64,000 bases of DNA, taken from NCBI RefSeq assembly GCF_944324505.1, contig NZ_CALUWO010000002.1, forward strand, positions 248,001 to 312,000, given 5' to 3'. Source of the stretch: an uncultured Desulfovibrio sp. GTDB lineage: Bacteria; Desulfobacterota; Desulfovibrionia; Desulfovibrionales; Desulfovibrionaceae. A model generated the notes under the pieces. The model worked only from the letters and a program-made list of their open reading frames with translations. It was not told the DNA's origin and did no database searches. Position 1 is the first letter of the stretch. Each line of letters opens with the position of its first letter. Positions 51,330 to 61,233 of the stretch are shown piece by piece. The position numbers were made by a program, and so were the translations under genes.

Positions 51330-53006
51330 ATGGATGATAGCCGCAGCAAAAAAATGAAAGCCGGGCTGGAAAAGGCCCCGCACCGTTCCCTTCTGTATGC
51401 GCTGGGTCTGACCCGCGAAGAAATGGATCGTCCGCTGGTGGGCGTGGTCAATGCCGCCAGCGAGGTGGTTCCCGGGCATCTTCACCTGGGCAAGCTGGCC
51501 GAGGCCGTCAAGGCCGGCGTTCGCATGGCCGGCGGGACGCCGCTGGAATTTCCGGCCATTGCTGTCTGCGACGGCATCGCCATGAACCACGAGGGCATGC
51601 GCTTTTCCCTGCCCTCGCGTGAGTTCATCGCCGATTCCATCGAAATCATGGCCCGCGCCCATGCCTTTGATGCGCTGGTCTTCATTCCCAATTGTGACAA
51701 ATGCGTGCCTGGCATGCTCATGGCCATGATGCGCCTGAACATTCCGTCCGTTCTGGTTTCCGGCGGCCCCATGCTGCCGGGCGACCTGAGCTATGACCGC
51801 AAGGGCGACCTCATCACCCTGTTCGAAGGGGTGGGCCGCGTGCGCAACGGGCAGATGAGCGAAGAGGAACTGACCCGCTGGGAAGAACGCGCCTGTCCCG
51901 GCTGCGGCTCCTGCGCGGGCATGTTCACGGCCAATTCCATGAACTGCCTGGCCGAAACCATCGGCGTGGCCCTGCCCGGCAACGGCACCATTCCCGCCGT
52001 GCATGCCGGCCGCGTCCGCCTGGCCAAACACGCCGGCATGCGCGTCATGGACCTGTTGCAGCGCAATATCCGCCCCCGCGACATCGTGACCCGCGGCGCG
52101 GTGGAAAATGCCATTGCCGTGGACATGGCCCTGGGCTGCTCCACCAATACCACCCTGCATCTGCCGGCCATTTTCCACGAGGCCGGGCTGGACATCGACC
52201 TGTCCGTCTTTGATGCCGTGAGCCGCAAGTCGCCCAATCTCTGCAAGCTCTCGCCCGCCGGCCATCATTACATGGTGGACCTGGACAATGCCGGCGGCAT
52301 CCCGGCGGTCATGGCCGAGCTGGACAAGCTGAACCTCATTCACAAGGACTGCCTCACCGCCACCGGCAAGACCGTGGGCGAAAACCTGCGCGGTGCCCGC
52401 ATCCTCAACCCCGACGTCATTCATCCCGTGGAAAAGGCCTATTCCTGCGAGGGCGGCATTGCCATTCTGCGCGGCACGCTGGCGCCTGACGGCGCCGTGG
52501 TCAAGCAGTCCGCCGTGGCGCCGGAAATGATGTGCCGCGAGGTGACCGCCCGCGTCTTTGAATCCGAGGAAGATGCCATGCACGCCATTCTGGACGGCAA
52601 GATCAAGGCCGGCGACGGCGTGGTGGTGCGCTACGAAGGTCCCAAGGGCGGCCCCGGCATGCGCGAAATGCTCTCGCCCACGGCCGCCATCACCGGCATG
52701 GGGCTGGGCAAGGACGTGGCCCTGTTCACCGACGGCCGCTTCTCCGGCGGCACCAACGGCGCCGCCATCGGGCACATTTCGCCGGAAGCCGCCGACGGCG
52801 GCCCCATTGCCCTGGTGCGCGACGGCGACCGCATCCTGGTGGACATCCCCAACCGCAAGCTGGATCTGCTGGTGGATGAGGCCGAACTGGCCCGCCGCCG
52901 CGCCGAACTGAAGGCGCCGCAGAAGGAATGCCCCTATCCCGTGCTGCGCCGCTATGCCAGCATGGTCAGCTCTGCGGACAGCGGCGCCATGTACAAGCCC
53001 GTCTAG
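51330..53006 (+). CDS. ilvD: Dihydroxy-acid dehydratase
   Basis: Converts dihydroxyisovalerate and dihydroxy-methylvalerate to the 2-oxoacids of valine and isoleucine. 558 residues. Fe-S and Mg motifs are [11 protein letters not shown] and [21 protein letters not shown]; also [26 protein letters not shown] and the C-terminal [20 protein letters not shown]. The start [12 protein letters not shown] has AAGGA upstream. 2-Oxoisovalerate is the PanB substrate too. Single gene. Confidence 0.97.
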   Translation: MDDSRSKKMKAGLEKAPHRSLLYALGLTREEMDRPLVGVVNAASEVVPGHLHLGKLAEAVKAGVRMAGGTPLEFPAIAVCDGIAMNHEGMRFSLPSREFIADSIEIMARAHAFDALVFIPNCDKCVPGMLMAMMRLNIPSVLVSGGPMLPGDLSYDRKGDLITLFEGVGRVRNGQMSEEELTRWEERACPGCGSCAGMFTANSMNCLAETIGVALPGNGTIPAVHAGRVRLAKHAGMRVMDLLQRNIRPRDIVTRGAVENAIAVDMALGCSTNTTLHLPAIFHEAGLDIDLSVFDAVSRKSPNLCKLSPAGHHYMVDLDNAGGIPAVMAELDKLNLIHKDCLTATGKTVGENLRGARILNPDVIHPVEKAYSCEGGIAILRGTLAPDGAVVKQSAVAPEMMCREVTARVFESEEDAMHAILDGKIKAGDGVVVRYEGPKGGPGMREMLSPTAAITGMGLGKDVALFTDGRFSGGTNGAAIGHISPEAADGGPIALVRDGDRILVDIPNRKLDLLVDEAELARRRAELKAPQKECPYPVLRRYASMVSSADSGAMYKPV

Positions 53007-53038
53007 ATGCCTGGGGCCGCACGGCCCCCTTTGCCCGC

Positions 53039-53074
53039 AAAAAAAGCGCCCTGCCGGCATGCCGGCGGGGCGCT
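53039..53074 (-). terminator. Terminator of the HdeA-like gene
   Basis: 14-bp stem with one T-G pair (53047-53074), minus-strand tail of about seven T. Weaker T content on the plus side, so mainly for the minus-strand gene. Confidence 0.8.
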
Positions 53075-53106
53075 TCTGCACATATGAATCAAAGGCGGTG
53101 TAACCG

Positions 53107-53664
53107 CTACTTGTTGCCCAGCACTTCCTGCAGGGCATCGATCATGAGCGTGTCGGGATGGGTCTTGCAGTATTCCACAAAGGCGTCGCCACGCTTGGGA
53201 CTGGAAAGCACGGACTTGTTGGTCACGTTATAATGCCGGTTATAACCGTCCAGCCAGACCACAAAGCCGTCGCCATCCGTGGGATTCTCGTTGTACTGAC
53301 GGCAGGTGGTGGCATCGGCCCGCCACTTTTCGTCCTGCGGGTCCGGCATTTCCTTGCGCAGGTCCTGCCAGAGATCGGCCACCACGGCCGTGGGGTCCTT
53401 CTGGCACATGGCATAGGTTGTGGTCATGAGGGTCATGATCAGGCGCGGATCCACCGTGGCCTTGCCCATATTGGAACTGACAAAGCCGTCAATCTGCAAA
53501 CCCTGGAACAGGGGCGGCTCTGCCTGCGTGGAGGCCAGGGCCACAAATTCCGCGCAAATGTAGTCGCTGGGGTCAATCATCTCATCTTCGGCGCGGGCCG
53601 TGTGTGCCAGCAGCGGCAGCAGGGACCACAGGCACAGGCAGACGCCGGCAAACCATTTCTTCAT
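53107..53664 (-). CDS. Periplasmic protein with two HdeA-like units
   Basis: 185 residues. Signal peptide MKKWFAGVCLCLWSLLPLLA...ARA, cleaved near residue 25. Unit 1 (Cys37 to Cys87: DYICAEFVAL ... MCQKDPTAVVADLWQDLRKEM) aligns with HdeA, the acid-stress chaperone, including the two-cysteine spacing of about 50. Unit 2 (Cys121 to Cys166: CRQYNE ... GFVVWLDGYNRHYN ... YCKTHPDTLMIDAL) has the same plan. It may be a tandem HdeA-type protein that protects periplasmic proteins from acid. An extended -10 (TGCTATGCT) lies upstream at 53691-53699. The assignment is by pattern, not by search. Confidence 0.7.
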   Translation of the reverse strand: MKKWFAGVCLCLWSLLPLLAHTARAEDEMIDPSDYICAEFVALASTQAEPPLFQGLQIDGFVSSNMGKATVDPRLIMTLMTTTYAMCQKDPTAVVADLWQDLRKEMPDPQDEKWRADATTCRQYNENPTDGDGFVVWLDGYNRHYNVTNKSVLSSPKRGDAFVEYCKTHPDTLMIDALQEVLGNK

Positions 53665-53783
53665 GTCGTACTCCGGGGGCTTGGCAGCCCAGCATAGCAG
53701 ACGGCAGCCGTCCCGCGGCATCCTGCCCGGAACAGGCCGCCGTCCTTCATGCGCACAGCGGCAGCGCTGCCCGCATGCACAGT

Positions 53784-54293
53784 CTATTCAAAGCGGCTGG
53801 CGCCCGTGATGAGCACCATGTCGGTGGGCACGGCCTCGTGGGGACCCACGGCCTTGGTCTTGATCTTGGCAATCTTGTCCACCACGTCCATGCCGTCGGT
53901 AACCCGGCCAAAGACACAGTACCCCCAGCCCTGGGTGGTGGGGCTGCTGTAGTTCAGAAATTCATTGTCCACCAGATTGATGAAGAACTGGGCCGTGGCG
54001 CTGTGCGGGTCCATGGTACGGGCCATGGCAATGGTGCCGCGATCATTCTTCAGGCCGTTGTCGGCCTCGTTCTTCACAGGTTCGCGGGTGGGCTTGGCAT
54101 CCAGACGGGCACCAAGGCCGCCGCCCTGAATCATGAAGCCGGGGATGACACGGTGGAAGATGGTATTGGCATAAAAGCCGTCGTCCACATACTTGAGAAA
54201 GTTGGCAACGGTTTCCGGGGCCTTGTCGGCGAACAGTTCAATCAGGATGTCGCCGGAGGTTGTCTCCAGCAGCACCGTGGGATTCTCGGACAT
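53784..54293 (-). CDS. ppiB: Cyclophilin-type peptidyl-prolyl isomerase
   Basis: 169 residues, cytoplasmic (no signal peptide). Cyclophilin residues [13 protein letters not shown] (catalytic Arg, Phe), [25 protein letters not shown] and [17 protein letters not shown] are intact. AAGGAG lies before the start. Single gene, divergent from mutY. The symbol is given by similarity to PpiB of bacteria. Confidence 0.93.
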   Translation of the reverse strand: MSENPTVLLETTSGDILIELFADKAPETVANFLKYVDDGFYANTIFHRVIPGFMIQGGGLGARLDAKPTREPVKNEADNGLKNDRGTIAMARTMDPHSATAQFFINLVDNEFLNYSSPTTQGWGYCVFGRVTDGMDVVDKIAKIKTKAVGPHEAVPTDMVLITGASRFE

Positions 54294-54378
54294 GGGAACT
54301 CCTTGGGGATGGCGATTTACACAGGCGGCGACAGGCCCGCCGCAGCATGCGGGGGAAGCATACGCCAAAGCTCCACAG

Positions 54379-54407
54379 ATGACAATGTGCCCGCCGGCGT
54401 GTAGATT
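54379..54407 (+). promoter_or_regulatory. Promoter of mutY placed for a leaderless mRNA
   Basis: ATGACA (54379-54384), 17-base spacer, TAGATT (54402-54407), then only six bases to the mutY ATG at 54414. Transcription would start at or next to the start codon. Confidence 0.6.
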
Positions 54408-54413
54408 CATGCC

Positions 54414-55649
54414 ATGAAACGTCAGACCACCCCTGCGGCCTCCCCGTCTCCCCGCCAGGCCGTTCTTGTGACGGGGGGCACGCCCCCCCCAGGCCATCTT
54501 CCGCCCCTGGAAAACCTGCCCGCCCTGCAGGAGGCCCTGCTCAGCTGGTTTGCCAAGCACCGGCGCCCCCTGCCGTGGCGGGAGACCTATGCCCCCTACG
54601 AGGTCTGGATTTCCGAAATCATGCTGCAACAGACGCAGATGGAACGCGGCGTGGCCTATTTCCGGCGCTGGATGGCCCGCTTTCCCCATATTGCGGCCCT
54701 GGCCGCAGCGTCCGAAGAAGACGTGCTGCATGCCTGGGAAGGGCTGGGCTATTATTCGCGGGCACGCCATGTGCTGGCTGCCGCCCGGCACATATGCCAG
54801 CGGCACGGCGGGGTCTTTCCCTCCCGGCTGGAAGATATCCGCGCCCTGCCCGGTGTGGGACCGTATACGGCGGCAGCCATTGCCAGCATTGCCTTTGAAA
54901 CGCCGGTACCCTGCATTGATGCCAATGTGGAGCGCGTCATTGCCCGCGTCTTTGATGAGGACAGCCCGGTGAAGGAAAAGCCGGCCGCCACCCGCATTGC
55001 CCAGCTGGCTGCCCGGCTGCTGCCGCCTTCCCGGGCACGTGATCACAATCAGGCCATGATGGAACTGGGGGCGCTTGTCTGCGGCCGCAAGGCCCGCTGC
55101 GAGGTCTGCCCGCTGGCAGCGTTCTGCACGGCCCGCCATCTGGGCATTGTGCACGAGCGCCCGGTCAGCGGCAAAAAAAGCGCCATCGTGCCCATTGAGG
55201 TGGTCACCGGCGTGCTGGAGCATCGGGGGCGCATCTTTGTGCAGAAGCGCTGCGATCAGGGCGCCTGGGGCGGCCTGTGGGAATTTCCCGGCGGCCGCCT
55301 GGAAGCCGGCGAAACGCCCGCCCAGGCCGTGGTGCGCGAATATGCCGAGGAAACGGGCCTGGCCGTGCGCGTTGACCGGAGCCATGGCATCATCCGGCAC
55401 GGCTATACCACCTATCGCGTGACCCTGCACTGCTTCGGGCTGCAACTGGCGCCCGACAGCCCGCAGGCCAGCAGCGCCGAGCCGCCGCAACCGCCCGTGC
55501 TCACGGCGGCCAGCGCCTTCCGCTGGGTCACGCCCCAGCAGCTCCAGACCCTGGCCATGCCCGCCGCCCACCGCAAGCTGGCCGACAGCCTCTTCGGCCC
55601 CCGGCAGGGCCTGCTGCCTTGCCCGTCCCGGCAAGATGGGCTACCATAG
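54414..55649 (+). CDS. mutY: A/G-specific adenine glycosylase with NUDIX domain
   Basis: Removes adenine opposite 8-oxoguanine. 411 residues. Endonuclease III-like domain: [10 protein letters not shown], helix-hairpin-helix [17 protein letters not shown], catalytic Asp in CIDANVERV. The Fe-S cluster cysteines read C-x5-C-x2-C-x5-C ([16 protein letters not shown]), one residue shorter in the first spacing than the usual x6. The C-terminal NUDIX domain that recognises 8-oxoG has [24 protein letters not shown]. No ribosome binding site, consistent with a leaderless transcript. The first 38 residues are a Pro-rich extension. Confidence 0.93.
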   Translation: MKRQTTPAASPSPRQAVLVTGGTPPPGHLPPLENLPALQEALLSWFAKHRRPLPWRETYAPYEVWISEIMLQQTQMERGVAYFRRWMARFPHIAALAAASEEDVLHAWEGLGYYSRARHVLAAARHICQRHGGVFPSRLEDIRALPGVGPYTAAAIASIAFETPVPCIDANVERVIARVFDEDSPVKEKPAATRIAQLAARLLPPSRARDHNQAMMELGALVCGRKARCEVCPLAAFCTARHLGIVHERPVSGKKSAIVPIEVVTGVLEHRGRIFVQKRCDQGAWGGLWEFPGGRLEAGETPAQAVVREYAEETGLAVRVDRSHGIIRHGYTTYRVTLHCFGLQLAPDSPQASSAEPPQPPVLTAASAFRWVTPQQLQTLAMPAAHRKLADSLFGPRQGLLPCPSRQDGLP

Positions 55650-55696
55650 GGTCATCATCCCCTGGCGCATGCCGCCGCAGTCCCGTGCCTCTGCCT

Positions 55697-56443
55697 ATGG
55701 ATACCACAAAAACCATCTATCTTCTTGATGACGATGCCGACATCCGCGAACTGCTGGTGGATTACCTGACCCGCAACGGCCTTACGGTGTCCAGTGCCAG
55801 CAATGCGGAGGAATTTTTTGCGCTCTGGCGCAATGCCCCTGCCGATCTGGTGGTGCTGGACATCATGCTGCCCGGTGACGACGGCTTTGCCGTGCTGCGC
55901 CGCCTGCGGCAGCAGTCCGCCGTGCCGGCCATCTTTCTTTCCGCACTGGACGGCAGCACGGACCGTATCGTGGGGCTGGAACTGGGGGCAGACGACTACC
56001 TGGGCAAGCCCTTTGAACCGCGCGAACTGCTGGCCCGCATCCGCACGGTGCTGCGCCGCAGCAGCGAAGCCACGCCCTCGCCCCCTCAGGGGCGCCTGCT
56101 GCATTTCGGCTCGTGGCGCCTGGACACCACGGCCCGGCATCTGCTGACGCCGGACAATGTGATCCTGCCCCTCAGCGGCGCGGAATTTCGCCTGCTGTGC
56201 ATCTTTCTGGAACGGCCGCAACAGGTGCTCAGCCGCGATACGCTGCTGGCGCTGACCCAGGGCCGCAATGCCCAGCCCTATGACCGCAGCATCGACGTGC
56301 TGGTCAGCCGCCTGCGCAACCGCCTGCGCGATGGCGGCCGCTACGGCACCCTCATCAAGACCGTGCGCGGCGAAGGCTATGTGCTGGCCGCCGATGTCCG
56401 CAGCGAAGTCCTGCCCGCAGGCGGCAGCCGTCATACGTCATGA
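55697..56443 (+). CDS. OmpR-family response regulator
   Basis: 248 residues. Receiver domain with acidic pocket LLDDDADIRELL, phosphoacceptor Asp in LVVLDIMLPGDDGF, and KPFEPRELLARI; winged-helix output with LTGAEFRLL-like LSGAEFRLLCIFLERP and RSIDVLVSRLRNRLRDGGRYGTLIKTVRGEGYVL. Starts 47 bases after mutY and overlaps the kinase gene by 4 bases. The target is unknown; the tct transporter genes converge downstream and are one possibility. Confidence 0.92.
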   Translation: MDTTKTIYLLDDDADIRELLVDYLTRNGLTVSSASNAEEFFALWRNAPADLVVLDIMLPGDDGFAVLRRLRQQSAVPAIFLSALDGSTDRIVGLELGADDYLGKPFEPRELLARIRTVLRRSSEATPSPPQGRLLHFGSWRLDTTARHLLTPDNVILPLSGAEFRLLCIFLERPQQVLSRDTLLALTQGRNAQPYDRSIDVLVSRLRNRLRDGGRYGTLIKTVRGEGYVLAADVRSEVLPAGGSRHTS

Positions 56444-58110
56444 AGCGCTTTGCCCGCCTTGGCCTGCGCTCCCGTCTCTGGCTTTTTCTGGGGCTGACCT
56501 TTCTGCTGCTGCACAGCGTCACGGCCCTGCTGGCCCACCGCCTGGATGACGAACAGGCCGCCCGCATGGTGCTGTCTGACCATGCCTCCAGCCTGACCCT
56601 CTGCCTGCTCATGCTCGACCCCCTGCGCGAAGGCGGTTCCCCCCTGCCGGAACTGCTGGTCCGCCTGCGCCGCCTGGAGGCCGTCAATGCCCGCATCCTG
56701 CACACCAGCACGGCGCCGGTCCAGGTCTACGACGCGGCCACCCTCTACCTGCGCCAGCGCATCCGCGACAGCCTCAAGGGCTTTGTGGCCCCGCTGCCGC
56801 CCAATGACGCCTCTGCCCCGCCTTCGCCCGAACCGCGGGCCGCCACGCTGCTGCCCTGGAGCAAGGACATGGTTTCCCGCTACCAGGGGGAAGAAACCGC
56901 CCATCTGCCCGGCAGCGCCGAAGCAGATCACTTCCCGCCCAGCATTTCCTTCTGGCTCGACAACGACAACCCCCTGGAAGGCAAGGACTATTCCAATGCC
57001 CCCACCGCCGTGCCGCCGTGGGTTTTCGTCACCCGCGTCAGCCGTGACGGGCCCACGGGCCTGGCCCGCCTGCTCATGCTGCCGGGAACGGATCAGGCCG
57101 ATATCTACATCAGCCAGCTTTTTGTCCGCCTGGATAACAAAACCTGGCTGGATATTCAGCGCATCAGCCGCCTGGCTCCGTCATGGCCGCTCATGCTTAC
57201 CATGCTGGCCGTGGAAGCCCTGGTGATCATGCTGCTGGCCATGCTGGTGGTGCATCGCCTTGTGAAGCCGCTGCATCAGCTGGCCCTGGCCACCGAAACC
57301 CTGGGCCGTGATGGCCGCGCCGCCCCTCTTGCCGAAAGCGGCCCCCCGGAAGTGGCCCATACGGCACGAGCCTTCAACCGCATGAGTCTGCGCATCCGGG
57401 CAGCCCTGGAACAGCACGAGCGCATGCTTTCCGCCGTGGCCCACGATCTGCGCACCCCTCTGACCCGCCTGCGCCTGCGGGTGGAGCAGGTGGAGGACGA
57501 AACCATGCGCCGCAAGCTCCAGGCCGACATCAATACCCTGTCGGCCATCATGCGCAGCAGCCACGAGCTGGGGCAGGCCCAGCTGCCCACGGAAAGCCTG
57601 CTGCGCACGGACCTGGCCGTCTTTCTGCTCAGCCTGCTGGAGGACCGGCAGGCCGCCATGGAAGACGGCAGCGGAAGCCTGCGCCTGGATATCGGCAAGC
57701 CGCCCGCGTCCGGTGAATGGATTGTTCCCATCCGTGCCCACGCCCTGCACCGCTGCCTGGACAATCTGCTGGAAAATGCCCGGCGCTATGCCAGCCATAT
57801 TGTCATACGCCTGCACTGCCACGAGGACGGCAGGACCATCCTTGTGGATGTGGATGACGACGGCCCCGGCATTCCCCGTGAATTCCGGGAGCGTGTCTTT
57901 GAACCCTTTTTCCGCCTGGACCCGGCCCGGGGCGCCCACGATGGCGGCAGCGGCCTGGGCCTGGCCATTGCCCGCAGCATGGCCCGGCAGAACAATGCCG
58001 ATCTCAGCCTGCTGGACAGCCCGGAAGGCGGCCTGCGTGCCCGCCTCAGCTTTCACGTTCCGGTCTTTGACGAGTCTGCGGCTGCCGGCCGCTCCAACGG
58101 GCGCTGCTGA
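56440..58110 (+). CDS. Membrane sensor histidine kinase
   Basis: 556 residues. Transmembrane helix about 14-34, a periplasmic domain of about 210 residues with a Pro-rich insertion (LPPNDASAPPSPEP), second helix about 245-270, HAMP linker (HRLVKPLHQLALATETLGRDG), H-box AHDLRTPLTRLRLRVEQ, N-box DNLLENARRYA, G-boxes DDDGPGIP and GGSGLGLAIARSM. Resembles EnvZ-type kinases. The signal is unknown. It is coupled to the response regulator gene (ATGA). Confidence 0.92.
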   Translation: MKRFARLGLRSRLWLFLGLTFLLLHSVTALLAHRLDDEQAARMVLSDHASSLTLCLLMLDPLREGGSPLPELLVRLRRLEAVNARILHTSTAPVQVYDAATLYLRQRIRDSLKGFVAPLPPNDASAPPSPEPRAATLLPWSKDMVSRYQGEETAHLPGSAEADHFPPSISFWLDNDNPLEGKDYSNAPTAVPPWVFVTRVSRDGPTGLARLLMLPGTDQADIYISQLFVRLDNKTWLDIQRISRLAPSWPLMLTMLAVEALVIMLLAMLVVHRLVKPLHQLALATETLGRDGRAAPLAESGPPEVAHTARAFNRMSLRIRAALEQHERMLSAVAHDLRTPLTRLRLRVEQVEDETMRRKLQADINTLSAIMRSSHELGQAQLPTESLLRTDLAVFLLSLLEDRQAAMEDGSGSLRLDIGKPPASGEWIVPIRAHALHRCLDNLLENARRYASHIVIRLHCHEDGRTILVDVDDDGPGIPREFRERVFEPFFRLDPARGAHDGGSGLGLAIARSMARQNNADLSLLDSPEGGLRARLSFHVPVFDESAAAGRSNGRC

Positions 58111-58153
58111 CGCCGCGGCACGGCCGCCAGTCCCGGACACGCACGAACAAAAG

Positions 58154-58190
58154 ACAGGCCCGCTCCCCTTGGGGAACGGGCCTGTGCGGT
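58154..58190. terminator. Bidirectional terminator between kinase and tctA
   Basis: ACAGGCCCGCTCCCC and complement with a TT loop (58154-58185), T-rich on both outer sides. Confidence 0.8.
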
Positions 58191-58225
58191 TTTATGTATG
58201 CAGGGCAGCGCGCCGCCCGGCAGCA

Positions 58226-59737
58226 TCAGTGATTGCCCACCCCGTCCCGCAAACGGCGCTCCATGCGGGCCATGAACAGGGGCGACAGCACACCCACCAC
58301 ACAGAGCGCGATGAGCACCCAGCACAGCGGCGTGGAAAAGAGGATGGAGGGATCGCCGTCATTGATGAGCAGGGAACGGCGCAGGCCGCGTTCGCCGATG
58401 GGTCCCAGGATGAGGCCCAGCACAATGGCTGCGGCATTGAGGTCAAACTTGCGGGCCAGATAGCCGATGACCCCGAAGATGAGCATGATGACCACTTCCA
58501 CGAAATTGTTGTGAATGGCGTAGGAACCGACCACGCACAGCAGGAAGATGGACGGAATGAGAATGGCGTCCGACAGGCGCGAGATATGGGCAAAGCCCCG
58601 GCAGCCCAGCATGCCCACGGCCAGCATGAAAAACTGCACCAGCACAAAGCCCGCAAAGAAGGTATAGGTCATGCCCGCATAGGTGGTGAACAGCTCCGGC
58701 CCCGGTTGCAGCCCGTGGATGATGAGACCGCCCATGAGCACCGCCGTTACCGATTCGCCGGGGATGCCCAGCGTCAGGGTGGGAATGAGCGAACCGCCGG
58801 TCACGGCATTGTTGGCCGCCTCGGAACCGGCCACACCTTCAATGGACCCCTTGCCGAAGTCCTCCTTGTGCCGGGAGAAGCGGCGGGCCTCGTTATAGCC
58901 GATGAAGCAGGCAATGGAGGCCCCGGCACCGGGCAGAATGCCCACAATATTGCCGATGAGCCAGGAACGGATGATGGTGGGCGAAATGCGCTTGTATTCC
59001 TCGCGGCTCAGGCCGAAGCGGTCCGTCATGGCCGAGGCTTTCGGCCGCTGCACAATGCGCTTTTCCGCCAGAATGAGCACCTGCGACATGGAAAACAGAC
59101 CGATGAGGGCGCAGGTGGTGTTCACGCCATTGTACAGGGTGCTCTGTCCGAACATGAAGCGCGGCACCCCTTCCATGGGATCCATGCCGATGGTGGACAG
59201 CAGCAGGCCCAGCACCCCGGAAATCAGCCCCTTGAGAAGGGATCGGGAGGAAACGCCGGCAATGATGGTCAGGCCGAAGAGCGACAGCCAGAAATATTCC
59301 GGACTCTTGAACTGCATGGCCAGCTGCGCCAGCAGCGGCGAAAAGAAATACAGGGAAATGCAGCTCAGCAGGCCGCCGCAGAAGGAGGCAAAGCAGGCCG
59401 TGAACAGGGCCTTGGCCGCCTTGCCGCGCAGGGTGAGCTGATAGCCCTCGATGGCGGTGGCCGCCGAGGCCGGCGTGCCCGGCGTATGAATGAGAATGGC
59501 GCTGATGGAGCCGCCGAAAATGGCGCCGCAATAGATGCCGCCCAGCACGATGAGACCCGTTGCCGGATTCATGCCAAAGGTGACCGGCAGCAGCAGGGCC
59601 ACGCCCATGGCTGCCGACAGGCCGGGCAGGCAGCCGATGGTGATGCCCACAATGGTGGACGCCAGCATGGCAAAGAGATTGATGGGCGCAATGGCGTGCA
59701 GAAAGCCCGCGCCCATGAGAGCCAGTGTTTCCGACAT
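58226..59737 (-). CDS. tctA: Tripartite tricarboxylate transporter, large membrane subunit
   Basis: 503 residues, about 11-12 helices. TctA markers are GCLPGLSAAMGVALLLPVTFGM, GGIYCGAIFGGSISAILIHTPGTPASAATAIEGYQL and GSEAANNAVTGGSLIPTLTLGIPGESVTAVLMGGLIIHGL. Forms the sodium- or proton-driven channel with TctB; TctC delivers the substrate. The substrate may be citrate or another carboxylate. Last gene of tctCBA. Confidence 0.93.
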   Translation of the reverse strand: MSETLALMGAGFLHAIAPINLFAMLASTIVGITIGCLPGLSAAMGVALLLPVTFGMNPATGLIVLGGIYCGAIFGGSISAILIHTPGTPASAATAIEGYQLTLRGKAAKALFTACFASFCGGLLSCISLYFFSPLLAQLAMQFKSPEYFWLSLFGLTIIAGVSSRSLLKGLISGVLGLLLSTIGMDPMEGVPRFMFGQSTLYNGVNTTCALIGLFSMSQVLILAEKRIVQRPKASAMTDRFGLSREEYKRISPTIIRSWLIGNIVGILPGAGASIACFIGYNEARRFSRHKEDFGKGSIEGVAGSEAANNAVTGGSLIPTLTLGIPGESVTAVLMGGLIIHGLQPGPELFTTYAGMTYTFFAGFVLVQFFMLAVGMLGCRGFAHISRLSDAILIPSIFLLCVVGSYAIHNNFVEVVIMLIFGVIGYLARKFDLNAAAIVLGLILGPIGERGLRRSLLINDGDPSILFSTPLCWVLIALCVVGVLSPLFMARMERRLRDGVGNH

Positions 59738-59748
59738 GACGCCTCCCT

Positions 59749-60201
59749 TTACCGGAACAGCAGGCCGCCGGGCAGCGGCACCTTGAGAAAGAGGGTAAAG
59801 ACAACGTAGATCATCACACCCATGGCCAGCACCGTCAGGCCGATGTGCAGCGGCGGCACACGCAGAAAGGCCAGAGTGCCCATCAGATAGAGCGTGCTGG
59901 CAAGGTAGAAGCCCAGCATCTGGAGCAGCACCATATACAGGATGCAGCCCAGACAGAGCGCGCTGAACTGCTTCCAGCGAAAGCCCTCGAAAATGACGGG
60001 AAGATCATTGACCACCCCGCTGCGGCTGCGCAGCAGCTGATGCAGGCAGCGCAGCAGATACAGGGTATTGAGACCCAGAAGGCCCGCAATGAGACAGAGC
60101 GGATAGGTCTGCGCATCCGGCGGCAGGTCCAGGGTCATGTACAGGAAAAAGAGCGTAACGGCATAGATGAAGGCCGTCACGCCAATGTCGGATCGTTTCA
60201 T
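59749..60201 (-). CDS. tctB: Tripartite tricarboxylate transporter, small membrane subunit
   Basis: 150 residues with four hydrophobic helices; the N-terminus is DIGVTAFIYAVTLFFLYMTLDLP and the C-terminus LTVLAMGVMIYVVFTLFLKVPLPGGLLF. The length and final LKVPLPGG motif are typical of TctB. It lies between tctC and tctA, 11 bases before the latter. Confidence 0.9.
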   Translation of the reverse strand: MKRSDIGVTAFIYAVTLFFLYMTLDLPPDAQTYPLCLIAGLLGLNTLYLLRCLHQLLRSRSGVVNDLPVIFEGFRWKQFSALCLGCILYMVLLQMLGFYLASTLYLMGTLAFLRVPPLHIGLTVLAMGVMIYVVFTLFLKVPLPGGLLFR

Positions 60202-60279
60202 ACAGGCCGGCTCCAGAGGCTGGAAGACAGAAAAGCGGCGGAAGAGGTCTGCTCTCCCGCCGCCAAGGACGCTGTTCCG

Positions 60280-61233
60280 CTACTTCTTGTAGAGCTTGGA
60301 CACCACATCGCGGCAGAAGATTTCCTGCGCGGCGATGAGGTCGGCCAGCTGCTTGTTGTCCTTGAAATCCAGGGTCATGCCGGCCTTTTCATGCGCGGCA
60401 ATGCAGGCAGGGTCCTGCATGGTCTTGCGGAAGGCTTCCACATAGAAATCCACGATTTCCTGCGGCGTGCCCTTGGGCAGCACCAGGGCGCGGGCCGTGC
60501 CGTACCATTCCTTATAGTAGCCCAGCTCGCCCAGGGTGGGCACTTCGGGAAATTCCGGCAGCCGGGCCGTATTGAACACGCCCAGCACGCGCAGCTCGGG
60601 CTTGTCGCCACCGCACAGACCGATGACGTCAGCCACCTTGGCGCAGGAAAAATGCACTTCGCCCTGACGCAGGGCCAGCAGCTGATCCGCCGTGCCGCCG
60701 TAGGGAATGGCCTTGTAACGGAAGCCGGCGGACGTGGCCAGCAGCTGGGCAGCCGTATGGTTGGAGGCTTCCACGCCATTGGTGGAGCAGCGCAGGTTGC
60801 CCTTTTCCTTGCAGGCCTTCACCAGGTCCGTCAGGCTCTTCCAGGGGCTGTCGGCACGCACCACCACCACGCCGTTTTCGCTGAGCTGATTGCACACGGG
60901 AATCACGTCGCTCACGGCAAAGGTGGAATTGGGCTGCACGGCCAGCGTGGTGAAGGTGGGCAGGTTGATGAAGCCCAGGGTTCTGCCGTCGGGCTTGGCG
61001 TTGGCCAGTTCCGTCCAGCCGATCTTGCCGTCGCCGCCGGGCAGATTATTGATGACAAGGGTCCTGCCCACGTATTTTTCCGCCTGAGCGGCCAGCAGAC
61101 GCGCGCCGGTATCCGTGCCGGAACCGGCCTTGTAGGCCACAATCACCGTCACGTCACCGTCAGGACTCCAAGCAGACACGCCCACAGGCAGACCCAGCAG
61201 CGCCACCATCAGCAACACCAGAATCTTCTTCAT
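60280..61233 (-). CDS. tctC: Tripartite tricarboxylate transporter, periplasmic binding protein
   Basis: 317 residues with a cleavable signal peptide (MKKILVLLMVALLGLPVGVSA). Mature domain: VTVIVAYKAGSGTDTGARLLA, VINNLPGGDGKIGWTELANAKPDG, VSDVIPVCNQ, TNGVEASNHTAAQLLA and IPYGGTADQLLALRQGEV are features of the Bug/TctC receptor family. The ligand is probably a carboxylate. GGAGGAAGG precedes the start. First gene of the operon. Confidence 0.92.
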   Translation of the reverse strand: MKKILVLLMVALLGLPVGVSAWSPDGDVTVIVAYKAGSGTDTGARLLAAQAEKYVGRTLVINNLPGGDGKIGWTELANAKPDGRTLGFINLPTFTTLAVQPNSTFAVSDVIPVCNQLSENGVVVVRADSPWKSLTDLVKACKEKGNLRCSTNGVEASNHTAAQLLATSAGFRYKAIPYGGTADQLLALRQGEVHFSCAKVADVIGLCGGDKPELRVLGVFNTARLPEFPEVPTLGELGYYKEWYGTARALVLPKGTPQEIVDFYVEAFRKTMQDPACIAAHEKAGMTLDFKDNKQLADLIAAQEIFCRDVVSKLYKK

